Of a stretch of 50,939 nt of DNA, positions 33,297 through 40,908 are shown one piece after another. Numbering within the stretch: the stretch's first letter is position 1; each line of letters opens with the position of its first letter. The translations under genes were made by a program, and so were the position numbers. The notes under the pieces were generated by a model. The model ran no database searches. It had not been told where the DNA came from and was given only the letters and a program-made list of their open reading frames with translations. Source of the DNA: an uncultured Ruminococcus sp. (GTDB taxonomy: Bacteria; Bacillota; Clostridia; Oscillospirales; Ruminococcaceae); assembly GCA_937910385.1 (NCBI GenBank), contig CALEPT010000003.1:1-50939 (forward strand), read 5' to 3'.

Positions 33297-33326
33297 TAAA
33301 AGGAGCGCACCGTGTGCGCCCCTTTT
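33297..33326 (+). terminator. bidirectional terminator
   Basis: AAAAGG plus GCGCAC (33305-33310) pair with GTGCGC (33314-33319) plus CCTTTTG, followed by TTT. It ends the oxidoreductase operon, and on the other strand the glycerophosphodiesterase gene. Confidence 0.85.
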
Positions 33327-33332
33327 GTTTTA

Positions 33333-35150
33333 TTAATTTCCGAATATATGCTCAAGCACGGTAAGAACGGTATCGCCGACATTGCGTGAGTATACTATTT
33401 CGACGGCTTTGTCCGGGCGATTGGTGATGATATTGTCAACACCGAGTCTTATCATCTTCTGCATATCTGATGTGCTGTCCACTGTCCAGACGAAAACCTT
33501 TTTTCCGTTAAGATGAGCTGTGTTGACAACACTCTGGTTCACGAAGATATAATTCATACTTACGGCGTCAATGTCACTGAGCTGAGAATAAGAGGTGGAG
33601 GTTGCGAGATTTGCTATCAATGCTGTTTTTATCTTTGGGTCGAGCTTTTTCACGGTTCTCAGAGCGGGATATGAAAATGATGTAACATAGCATGAGCTGC
33701 GCAGACCGTATTCCTCTATGATATCCACTGCGGCTGCGGCTGTTTCTGTAACGTTTCCATGACTTTTTATCTCGATATTAAGGAGGATATCGTCGCCTAC
33801 AAGATCAATGACATCTGTCAGAAGGGGAATACGGGCGTCGTCGAACTCTCCGCTTTTACTGAACCATGAACCGGCTGAAAATTGCTGGAGCTCTTCATAT
33901 GTATAGTCGCTTACCTTGCCTTTGCCGTCGGTGGTGCGGTCTATTGTTTCGTCGTGGCAGACAACGAGCTGCCCGTCGGCAGTGAGCTGGACGTCAAGCT
34001 CGATGTAATCGGCACCGCTGTCGAGAGCGGCTTTAAATGCGTACATAGTATTCTCGGGAGCCGCCTTTGATGATCCTCTGTGAGCACTCACCTGAGTGCG
34101 CGAAAGAATTCCCGTATTCAGATTGATATTGCCTTTGTGCAGTGCTTTTATATAAGATATATTTGCGGTGACGGCTATTGCTGCAAGTAATGTGATAACG
34201 ACCGCCGTTACGGTTTTGTTGGTATTATTGCGTGAAACTTCGGGGAGAGTAAAGACTTCCTTGCCGTCTGTGTCGGCAAGAAATTTCCCTGTGAGCATGC
34301 ACATTATTGCAGAGGCTGAGAAAAATGCCGATACCGCTGTGAATATCCTGCCGGCATACACAAGCACTTTTAGCGAGCTCCGGAAAGCTGCGTCGGGATT
34401 AGTTACTCCCTTTATGAAGAGGACTACGACAAAGCTTATGCCGAATGTGAGGACTGCTATGGCTGCGAGCATGAAAAGGCTCCACAGAAGCAGAAACATC
34501 AGCATTCTGAGCTTCTGACCGCTTACGGTTTTTTTACTCTGTTTTATACACTCAGGAAATGGGCGGTCGGTGAGCACCAGATAGTGCAGGCTGTAGCTCT
34601 TGCTTACTATCAGGATAATGAACAGTATCTGCAGCAGTATATATGAGACTATTGCTGCGCTGCTGCTTATTTGCCGGAATACCGTCTGCAATATTGGCAT
34701 GAGCGGTGCGAGAAAGACTCCGGAAGCAAGAGTGAACTGTGCCAGCGGCATGAAAAGCATGAACAGCGTGAAATTTCCTATGCCGGAGCCGTGAAAAGCC
34801 TTTTTAAAGGCTTTGAGACCCGTGCGGAACATTCCGCCGACAGTCATTCGCTGATGCTCCATGTAGCAGGCGTAGCAGCCGGCAAGCGCAGAGAGCTCCA
34901 CAAACGAGAAAAATGCAGAGCAGAACAGTATCAGCAGCAAAGCGACCAGAGTCAACGGCTTTTTCAAGTAGACAAGCAGATTTTCGTCTGTAAGGTAGCT
35001 CAATCCTGCGGCTTTCATTGTGAATTTGAGAACGACAGCAAGAACGGGAGCTCCTACAGCGGTCATCAGCAGCTTGAAGAGAAACTCAAATATCATAACA
35101 TGGGGAAAAGCCTTGAAGAAGGCTGCAGTAGATCTGAAGAAGTTTTTCAT
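33333..35150 (-). CDS. membrane-anchored glycerophosphodiester phosphodiesterase
   Basis: The 605-residue protein joins an N-terminal membrane domain (residues 1-335, about seven hydrophobic helices, of the type found in GDPD membrane proteins) to a C-terminal phosphodiesterase domain (about 350-600). The catalytic signature is present: AHRGSSKAAPENT (His357, Arg358, Glu366), ELDVQLT (Glu384, Asp386) and VVCHDETIDRTTDG (His399). It should release sn-glycerol 3-phosphate from glycerophosphodiesters or teichoic-acid-like polymers outside the cell. No Shine-Dalgarno lies before the start; a perfect promoter ends nine bases upstream, so the transcript is probably leaderless. Confidence 0.93.
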   Translation of the reverse strand: MKNFFRSTAAFFKAFPHVMIFEFLFKLLMTAVGAPVLAVVLKFTMKAAGLSYLTDENLLVYLKKPLTLVALLLILFCSAFFSFVELSALAGCYACYMEHQRMTVGGMFRTGLKAFKKAFHGSGIGNFTLFMLFMPLAQFTLASGVFLAPLMPILQTVFRQISSSAAIVSYILLQILFIILIVSKSYSLHYLVLTDRPFPECIKQSKKTVSGQKLRMLMFLLLWSLFMLAAIAVLTFGISFVVVLFIKGVTNPDAAFRSSLKVLVYAGRIFTAVSAFFSASAIMCMLTGKFLADTDGKEVFTLPEVSRNNTNKTVTAVVITLLAAIAVTANISYIKALHKGNINLNTGILSRTQVSAHRGSSKAAPENTMYAFKAALDSGADYIELDVQLTADGQLVVCHDETIDRTTDGKGKVSDYTYEELQQFSAGSWFSKSGEFDDARIPLLTDVIDLVGDDILLNIEIKSHGNVTETAAAAVDIIEEYGLRSSCYVTSFSYPALRTVKKLDPKIKTALIANLATSTSYSQLSDIDAVSMNYIFVNQSVVNTAHLNGKKVFVWTVDSTSDMQKMIRLGVDNIITNRPDKAVEIVYSRNVGDTVLTVLEHIFGN

Positions 35151-35159
35151 AATAATATT

Positions 35160-35188
35160 ATTATACGACCGCGACCCTCAAATGTCAA
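35160..35188 (-). promoter_or_regulatory. consensus sigma-A promoter of the phosphodiesterase, leaderless
   Basis: On the minus strand there is TTGACA (35183-35188), 17 bases, then TATAAT (35160-35165). The start codon is only nine bases past the -10 box, so the expected 5' end falls within about three bases of the ATG. The palindrome ATAATAATATTATTAT (35148-35163) overlaps the -10 box and the start codon. Confidence 0.85.
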
Positions 35189-35190
35189 TA

Positions 35191-35334
35191 CGAAATGCTT
35201 GTTCAGAGCTGATATGATTAAACGTTTTTTGCGTGAGCAGAAATTTTTTGCCGATTTATGTAACAAACTGCGGCAAAATAACACTAATATACAGAAGCTT
35301 CAATGAGGAAGGGGGCGGTATTACGAACGCAGAC
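35191..35334 (+). promoter_or_regulatory. upstream region of the sigma/anti-sigma pair
   Basis: TTTTGCCG (35246-35253) and CGGCAAAA (35271-35278) form an eight-base inverted repeat around 17 bases that include TGTAACA. That could be a -35-like element of an ECF-type autoregulated promoter, but this is weak. AGGAAGGGGGCGG (35307-35319) is a purine-rich ribosome site. Confidence 0.35.
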
Positions 35335-35808
35335 ATGAAAAAATATTATGAGGAGTATGGCAGGAAGGTCTTTCTCTATCTCAACACACTCTGCGGTGAT
35401 ATTGATACCGCTGAGGAGCTCACTCAGGAGACGTTTTATCAGGCGATACGCACGGTTAAGTCATATAAGGGCGAAAGCTCTGTATATACGTGGCTGTGCG
35501 GCATTGCGAAGAACATCTGGCACAGCGAGCTCAGGCGGCGTGCAAAGCACCCTGTTGCCGAGCCCGATCTCTGCGCGGAGGACACATCTCTCCGTCCTGA
35601 TGAGGTCGTTGAGAAAAACGACGAAAAGCTCGCCCTCATGCGGAAAATACACGCCCTCCCCGAGCAGGAAAAGGAGATAGTCCTTCTGCGCGCAACAGGA
35701 GAGCTCACGTTCCGCGAGATAGGACAGCTTTTCGGAAAGACCGAAAACTGGGCACGGGTGACCTTCTACCGTGCCAAAGAAAAACTCAGAAAGGAGCAGA
35801 TATTATGA
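35335..35808 (+). CDS. ECF-type RNA polymerase sigma factor
   Basis: The 157-residue protein has sigma region 2 (MKKYYEEYGRKVFLYLNTLC...AEELTQETFYQAI...SSVYTWLCGIAKN) and region 4 (ALPEQEKEIVLLRATGELTF...GKTENWARVTFYRAKEKL). It lacks regions 1 and 3, as ECF factors do. It redirects RNA polymerase to a stress or envelope regulon, which is not identified here. ATG 35335 is the first good start, but it is 15 bases from the ribosome site; a non-standard ATT at 35320 would be better spaced. A ten- to eleven-codon open frame from ATG 35303 ends overlapping this ATG (ATGA). The gene overlaps the anti-sigma gene by four bases. Confidence 0.92.
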   Translation: MKKYYEEYGRKVFLYLNTLCGDIDTAEELTQETFYQAIRTVKSYKGESSVYTWLCGIAKNIWHSELRRRAKHPVAEPDLCAEDTSLRPDEVVEKNDEKLALMRKIHALPEQEKEIVLLRATGELTFREIGQLFGKTENWARVTFYRAKEKLRKEQIL

Positions 35809-36485
35809 AATGCAGTGTCATAAAGGATATCCTGCCGCTTTATTGCGACGGACTCACCTCGCCGGAGACCAACGAGGAGATAGAAAGCCACCTTGCAGAA
35901 TGTGCGGAGTGCAGGAAGATCTATGAGAATATGATAACAAAGGAAGATATAATAGAAGTTCCCGAAACGGACGTTAAGCCGCTGAAAAAGGCGAAAAAGC
36001 GCATTGCGCTGAAGACTCTTGCGGCGTTTGTCGGAGCGGCGGCGGTGCTCGGAGCGGTATTCCTGTTCGTTTTCTGGGGTGTTGTCCCTGCGAAGATGAA
36101 AAATGTGGATTTTACCGTGACATACAGCGATACAGGCACTGCTACCGTCACAGACTTTGTAACGCGCAAGAAATACGACGTGGATACGTTCATAAATGTA
36201 TGGCTGCGCTTTGATACGGGGTATTCATGCGTAAGATATAAATATAAAAGTAATCTCAGCTATGACCTTGGAGGCAGTGGAACCGAAGTTATCAACTCCG
36301 AGCTGTGGATATATCCGCAGGTAAAGCTCCCCTTCGATGACCGCGGCGAGTCGGCAAATATGTTCGATATAGGCTATACGACGGTAAAACCGGGTGATAC
36401 GCTCACTGTCCATTATCTTGACAGAGACGTTGAATACGATCTCTACACGCTGGCACAAAATGCGGCGGAGAAAGCAGATAACTGA
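35805..36485 (+). CDS. zinc-finger anti-sigma factor, membrane-anchored
   Basis: The 226-residue protein starts with a zf-HC2 anti-sigma domain (MKCSVIKDILPLYCDGLTSP; zinc ligands in HLAECAEC, with His29, Cys33 and Cys36). A single transmembrane helix lies at about 70-93, followed by an extracytoplasmic sensor domain of about 130 residues rich in Tyr and Asp. It should hold the upstream sigma factor inactive until a signal reaches the outer domain. ATGA overlap with the sigma gene supports a matched pair. The ligand is unknown. Confidence 0.9.
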   Translation: MKCSVIKDILPLYCDGLTSPETNEEIESHLAECAECRKIYENMITKEDIIEVPETDVKPLKKAKKRIALKTLAAFVGAAAVLGAVFLFVFWGVVPAKMKNVDFTVTYSDTGTATVTDFVTRKKYDVDTFINVWLRFDTGYSCVRYKYKSNLSYDLGGSGTEVINSELWIYPQVKLPFDDRGESANMFDIGYTTVKPGDTLTVHYLDRDVEYDLYTLAQNAAEKADN

Positions 36486-36490
36486 TAAAA

Positions 36491-36512
36491 AGGGCGCGCT
36501 CGCGCCCTTTTT
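36491..36512 (+). terminator. terminator after the anti-sigma gene
   Basis: AGGGCGCG (36491-36498) pairs with CGCGCCCT (36501-36508), followed by TTTT. Confidence 0.88.
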
Positions 36513-36637
36513 GCTTTAGCAGGGGAAGCTGTTTCAAGATCCCTGATAAAGAGGCGGTCACCTGCACGGAGTACGCCCGTTGTCTCAACCTAATACTGAA
36601 ACCTGAAATGTAATTCTGAAAATTTTTCAAAAACCCC

Positions 36638-36666
36638 TTGACAAATCAAAAAAAAAGCGCTATAAT
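36638..36666 (+). promoter_or_regulatory. consensus sigma-A promoter of leuA
   Basis: TTGACA (36638-36643), 17 bases, then TATAAT (36661-36666), both perfect consensus. It drives the T-box leader. A weak CodY-like sequence (11 of 15 positions) lies at 36610-36624. Confidence 0.9.
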
Positions 36667-36672
36667 ACAAAA

Positions 36673-36995
36673 TACCAAATGCGATGAAGGGAAACAAAGC
36701 CTGTAAAGGTTTTCACAGAGAGCTGTCGGTCGGTGAAAGGCAGCAGACAGGTGCAGGTCATAACTCATCCCCGAGCAGTCGGCTGAAAGCAAGCGCAATG
36801 GGGCGCGGCAGTAATTGTCTGCATAGCTCCGTGTGCGGACGATTAGGCTTGAACGGGCTCTCCCGTTACAGAGATATGCGTTGATCCGACGCAGATGAGT
36901 GGGTGTATTTTTTATACATCAAGAAGAGTGGTACCACGGAGTTATATTGAATCTTCGTCTCTTCCATGCAGTGCATGGAGGAGACTTTTTTATTG
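36673..36995 (+). ncRNA. leucine T-box leader of leuA
   Basis: A T-box leader senses uncharged tRNA and opens or closes a terminator. Stem I features are visible: CAGAGAGCTG followed by the GTCGGTCGGTGAAAGGC distal hairpin (about 36715-36745), then the specifier loop TAACTCATCCCCGAGC. The codon CTC there (36764-36766) specifies leucine. The T-box sequence AGAGTGGTACCACGG is at 36925-36939. The competing terminator pairs GTCTC and TCCATGCA (36957-36970) with TGCATGGA and GAGAC (36972-36985), followed by TTTTTT. The antiterminator would pair AAGAG (36924-36928) with CTCTT (36959-36963). Confidence 0.93.
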
Positions 36996-37042
36996 CTCCT
37001 CCGCAGGCAATTCGGATTAATACGGAAACGGAGGAAATCATT

Positions 37043-38701
37043 ATGAAAAACGTAAGTAAGTACACAAGACAATTTTTTGAAGCGCCAAAAAGCTCAATGA
37101 GCTGGACTAAAAAGGCATACATCGACAAAGCGCCTCAGTGGTGCAGCGTCGATCTGAGAGACGGCAATCAGGCACTCATTATCCCGATGAGCCTCGGCGA
37201 AAAGCTCGAATTTTTCAAGAAGCTCGTGGACATCGGTTTCAAGGAGATAGAGATAGGCTTTCCCGCTGCCTCCGAGACGGAGTACGACTTCTGCCGCACT
37301 CTGATCGAGGAAAACCTCATTCCCGACGACGTGACGATACAGGTGCTCACACAGTCGCGCGAGCACATTATCGAAAAGACCTTTGAGGCTCTTCGCGGCT
37401 GTAAGAACGCGATAGTCCACCTCTACAACTCTACCTCGCTCGCACAGCGCGAGCAGGTGTTCCGCAAGCCCAAGGAGGAGATAATCGACATCGCTGTTTC
37501 GGGAGCGAAGCTCTGCAAGGAGTACCGCGCGAGGTATGAGAGTAATTTCAAGTTTGAGTATTCGCCCGAGAGTTTTACGGGAACAGAACCCGAATTCGCC
37601 CTCGAAATATGTAATGCCGTGCTCGACGTATGGCAGCCGACCCCTGAGGACAAAGTCATCATAAACCTGCCTGTTACGGTGCAGCTCTCAATGCCGCACG
37701 TCTACGCAAATCAGGTGGAGTATATGTGCGAGAACCTGAAATACCGCGAGAATGTCGTTGTTTCGCTCCACCCCCACAACGACCGCGGCTGTGCAGTTGC
37801 GGATACGGAAATGGGACTCCTTGCAGGCGCCGACCGCGTTGAGGGAACTCTCTTCGGAAACGGAGAGCGTACGGGTAACGTGGATATCATCACACTCGCT
37901 CTGAATATGTACTCTCAGGGAGTTGACCCGCAGCTTGATTTCGGCGATATACCGTCGATAACCGAGCTCTACACAAGAGTCACGAGAATGACCGTCAATG
38001 ACCGTCAGCCCTACAGCGGCAAGCTCGTATTTGCAGCGTTCAGCGGCTCTCATCAGGACGCTATCGCAAAGGGCATGAAGTGGCGCGAGGAGGGTCACAC
38101 TCAGCATTGGACAGTGCCCTATCTGCCTATCGACCCCACAGATGTCGGCAGAGAATATGAGGCGGATGTTATCCGCATCAACAGCCAGTCGGGCAAGGGC
38201 GGCATAGGTTATATCCTCGAGACCCGCTTCGGCTACGACCTCCCCAAGAAAATGCGCGAGAGCGTAGGCTATCTGGTCAAGGGGGTTTCCGACCACAAGC
38301 ACAAGGAGCTCCTTCCCGACGAGGTATACGAGATATTCAGAACGCACTATGTCGATATCGAGTCGCCGCTGAACGTGACTGCGGCACACTTCGTCCAGAA
38401 CGACGGTATAGAGGCGAAGATAGATGTTGTATACAATGAAAAGAAGCTCTTTGCGGCAAACAGCGGCAACGGCCGTCTCGACGCAGTGAGCAACGCTGTC
38501 CGCTCTTGTACCGGACTTGAATACAGCATAAACACCTACACCGAGCACGCTCTCGATGTCGGCTCGGCTTCAAAGGCGGTCTCGTATGTCGAGATACTGG
38601 ACAAGAACGGCACGAGCTTCTGGGGAACCGGTATTGACACGGATATCATCAAGTCATCGATAAAGGCGCTTGTCAGCGCGGTGAACAATATGCTGAAGTA
38701 A
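37043..38701 (+). CDS. leuA: 2-isopropylmalate synthase (long LeuA2 type)
   Basis: LeuA condenses acetyl-CoA with 2-oxoisovalerate, the first committed step to leucine. The 552-residue protein is of the longer LeuA type, with N-terminal APKSSMSWTKKAYIDKAPQW, the catalytic DLRDGNQAL, the metal-binding HPHNDRGCAVAD, and GNGERTGNVD. A C-terminal leucine-feedback (LeuA dimer) domain follows from about 430. The start at 37043 has GGAGGA upstream and lies after the T-box terminator. No terminator is seen after it, so transcripts may read on into the ilv leader. Confidence 0.96.
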   Translation: MKNVSKYTRQFFEAPKSSMSWTKKAYIDKAPQWCSVDLRDGNQALIIPMSLGEKLEFFKKLVDIGFKEIEIGFPAASETEYDFCRTLIEENLIPDDVTIQVLTQSREHIIEKTFEALRGCKNAIVHLYNSTSLAQREQVFRKPKEEIIDIAVSGAKLCKEYRARYESNFKFEYSPESFTGTEPEFALEICNAVLDVWQPTPEDKVIINLPVTVQLSMPHVYANQVEYMCENLKYRENVVVSLHPHNDRGCAVADTEMGLLAGADRVEGTLFGNGERTGNVDIITLALNMYSQGVDPQLDFGDIPSITELYTRVTRMTVNDRQPYSGKLVFAAFSGSHQDAIAKGMKWREEGHTQHWTVPYLPIDPTDVGREYEADVIRINSQSGKGGIGYILETRFGYDLPKKMRESVGYLVKGVSDHKHKELLPDEVYEIFRTHYVDIESPLNVTAAHFVQNDGIEAKIDVVYNEKKLFAANSGNGRLDAVSNAVRSCTGLEYSINTYTEHALDVGSASKAVSYVEILDKNGTSFWGTGIDTDIIKSSIKALVSAVNNMLK

Positions 38702-38829
38702 GCTTGTGAGGCATGAGAGTGTAGTTACACGCGCATGGGTGTATACCTACAGAGAGAGTCAAATTCCACAAAACAGTCGGTTGAAAGCATACACAATCCA
38801 CAAATAAAATAGAAATGTTCCGCTTCTTA
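38702..38829 (+). other. spacer between leuA and the ilv leader
   Basis: Only weak structures are visible, such as GTGTAGTTACAC near 38718. I see no terminator, gene or T-box in this stretch. Confidence 0.4.
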
Positions 38830-38858
38830 TTGATTTTATTTCCATTAAGTGATAGAAT
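38830..38858 (+). promoter_or_regulatory. sigma-A promoter of the ilv leader
   Basis: TTGATT (38830-38835), 17 bases, then TAGAAT (38853-38858). The expected start of transcription is near 38865, just before the leader peptide's ribosome site. Confidence 0.7.
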
Positions 38859-38889
38859 ATATTATATATTATCAGCAAGGAGCGGAATT

Positions 38890-39000
38890 ATGATGAGATC
38901 ACTATACATTTCTTCAGGTATAGTCATTATCATAGGCGCGGTCATTAACGTCATTGACCGCAGTCTTGGTTCATTCTGCCCGAATGGCGCTCTTGCTTGA
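38890..39000 (+). CDS. Ile/Val-rich leader peptide of the ilv operon
   Basis: A 36-codon frame starts at 38890 with a strong site, AAGGAG (38877-38882), seven bases upstream. The peptide begins MMRSLYISSG and continues IVIIIGAVINVI (residues 11-22). Seven isoleucine, three valine and three leucine codons are present; ten Ile/Val codons fall between codons 7 and 22. Within it GCGGTCA (38938-38944) pairs with TGACCGC (38955-38961), a likely pause hairpin. Its size, codon content and place before a terminator and ilvB fit an attenuation leader. It could instead be a small membrane peptide, but the context argues for regulation. No leader of this exact kind is known to me. Confidence 0.8.
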   Translation: MMRSLYISSGIVIIIGAVINVIDRSLGSFCPNGALA

Positions 39001-39070
39001 TATTTATGCGCGGTTTTCCGCATGAGCAATGAAGCTTTACCTCCGGCAGCAGAATGTCGGAGGTTTTCTT
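38972..39070 (+). promoter_or_regulatory. ilv attenuator: antiterminator and terminator
   Basis: The terminator is ACCTCCGGCA (39039-39048) paired with TGTCGGAGGT (39055-39064), loop GCAGAA, then a T-rich tail (TTTTCTTTATT). The competing pairing is CATTCTGC (38972-38979) with GCAGAATG (39049-39056), extended by CCG (38980-38982) with CGG (39044-39046) across a two-base bulge: 11 pairs that use the terminator's loop and both arms. The upstream strand lies in codons 28-31 of the leader, just past the Ile/Val codons. A ribosome stalled there would leave it free to pair. A third hairpin (TTGCT...AGCAA, 38992-39028) lies between. Confidence 0.75.
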
Positions 39071-39158
39071 TATTAGGAATTAGAGAATAAGAAGTTAGAG
39101 GTTAGAGGTGCTTTACACCTAAAACCTGAGAAAAACACCTGAAAAAGGAGGAGTTAAA

Positions 39159-40898
39159 ATGAAAATTTCAGGTGCAAAAATAGTTGTTGAGACCCTTATC
39201 GAACAGGGCTGTGATACCGTTTTCGGCTACCCCGGAGGGCAGGTCATCAACCTCTTTGACGAGCTTTATTTGTGCCGCGACAGGATAACTCATGTCCTCA
39301 CAGCACACGAACAGGGAGCCTCCCATGCAGCTGACGGCTACGCAAGAGCTACGGGCAAGGTCGGCGTCTGTATAGCCACCTCGGGTCCCGGCGCTACGAA
39401 TCTTGTCACGGGTATCGCCACGGCGTTCCTCGACTCTACGCCTATGGTCGCGATAACGGGCAATGTTCCGTGCTCGCTGATCGGCAGAGACAGCTTTCAG
39501 GAGGTCGATATCGTCGGTGTTACAATGCCCATCACAAAGCATAATTTTATCGTCAAGGACATCAGCGAGCTCGCGGATACACTCCGCATGGCGTTCAAGA
39601 TAGCAAAATCCGATCGTCCGGGACCTGTTCTTGTTGATATCCCCAAGGACGTACAGACTGCGCTGTGTGAGTTCACCCCCAACGCTCAGCCCGTTATCCC
39701 ATACCCCACGTGTTTTGCCCCCGAGGACAAGCTCAAGCAGGCGGCGGAGATGATAGAGAACGCTGAAAGACCCTATATCTACTTCGGCGGCGGTGTTATC
39801 ACGGGCAAGGCATCAGAGCAGCTTATCGCTTTTGCCAACAGGATAGACGCGCCTATGGGCTGCTCTCTTATGGGACTCTCGGCAGTTCCGACCGATAACC
39901 CACGCTTTCTCGGAATGCAGGGAATGCACGGTCACTATGCCTCCTCAATGGCGGAGGATGAGGCAGACCTCGTTATCGCCCTCGGAGCACGCTTCTCCGA
40001 CAGAGCTACGGGCAACAAGCAGCGCTTTGCGAAGAATTTCAATATTATCCACATAGATATAGACGGAGCAGAGCTCCAGAAGAATATCCCCGCACAGCTT
40101 GCGGTACGCGGCGACATCAGGGATGCGCTTGAGCGCATCACGGCTATGGTCGGGGGAAAGACTCGCCCTGAATGGAACGCGCGCATACAGGAGCTTCGTG
40201 AGGAGGAACAACGGCGCACAGAGAGTGCTCTTGCGGCGTCATACGCAAAGAACTGCGCGAACTGTGCCGCTCAGTGTGACAAGGCGGGGCTCCCAGCGGA
40301 TCACAGGCTCTCGCCTTATGAGATAATTGACATTATCAGTGCGAATGCGGGCGCGGACGATATTATCGTTACTGACGTCGGACAGCATCAGATGTGGGCA
40401 GCTCAGCGCTATCCGCTGAAAAAGCCGCGCAGCTTCATTACGAGCGGCGGACTCGGCACAATGGGATTTGGCATGGGTGCTGCGATAGGAGCTTCGGCTG
40501 CAGCGGGCAGAAGGGCAGTCCTCTTCACAGGAGACGGCAGCTTCGGCATGAACCTCAATGAGCTCGCGACTTCGGTATCTCAGGGAACTCCGCTCGTAGT
40601 TGTCATCATGAACAACGGCGTGCTCGGAATGGTGCGCCAGTGGCAGACTCTGTTCTTCGACAAGCACTACTCGAACACCACCCTGAACCGTCAGACCGAC
40701 TTTGTGAAGCTTGCGGAGGCGTTCGGCGCAAAGGGAGCAAGAGTTTTCTTCGCACAGGAGCTTGAAGCGGCGGCAAAGGAAGCGTTTGCATACAACGGTA
40801 CATTCGTTATCGATTGTGCTGTGGACTGTGATGAGTTCGTTCTGCCGATGCTCCCGCCCGGAGGCTCGATAGACGACATAATCACGGAGATAAAGTGA
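39159..40898 (+). CDS. ilvB: acetolactate synthase, large catalytic subunit
   Basis: IlvB condenses pyruvate with pyruvate or 2-oxobutanoate, the first shared step to valine, leucine and isoleucine. The 579-residue thiamine-diphosphate enzyme has YPGGQVINLFD, the activating Glu51 in TAHEQGASHAADGYAR, FAD-region motifs (RDSFQEVD), and the TPP/Mg motif GDGSFGMNLNEL...MNNGVLGMVRQWQ. AAGGAGGAG precedes the start. It is the first structural gene after the Ile/Val leader. Confidence 0.98.
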   Translation: MKISGAKIVVETLIEQGCDTVFGYPGGQVINLFDELYLCRDRITHVLTAHEQGASHAADGYARATGKVGVCIATSGPGATNLVTGIATAFLDSTPMVAITGNVPCSLIGRDSFQEVDIVGVTMPITKHNFIVKDISELADTLRMAFKIAKSDRPGPVLVDIPKDVQTALCEFTPNAQPVIPYPTCFAPEDKLKQAAEMIENAERPYIYFGGGVITGKASEQLIAFANRIDAPMGCSLMGLSAVPTDNPRFLGMQGMHGHYASSMAEDEADLVIALGARFSDRATGNKQRFAKNFNIIHIDIDGAELQKNIPAQLAVRGDIRDALERITAMVGGKTRPEWNARIQELREEEQRRTESALAASYAKNCANCAAQCDKAGLPADHRLSPYEIIDIISANAGADDIIVTDVGQHQMWAAQRYPLKKPRSFITSGGLGTMGFGMGAAIGASAAAGRRAVLFTGDGSFGMNLNELATSVSQGTPLVVVIMNNGVLGMVRQWQTLFFDKHYSNTTLNRQTDFVKLAEAFGAKGARVFFAQELEAAAKEAFAYNGTFVIDCAVDCDEFVLPMLPPGGSIDDIITEIK

Positions 40899-40908
40899 GG
40901 TGAGCGAA

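Noticed and set aside
36610..36624. A CodY box upstream of leuA.
   Set aside because: Only 11 of 15 positions agree with the AATTTTCTGAAAATT-type consensus, too few in AT-rich DNA.
39106..39120. AGGTG/CACCT hairpin before ilvB as a second terminator.
   Set aside because: The stem is five pairs and is followed by AAAACC, not a T-run.
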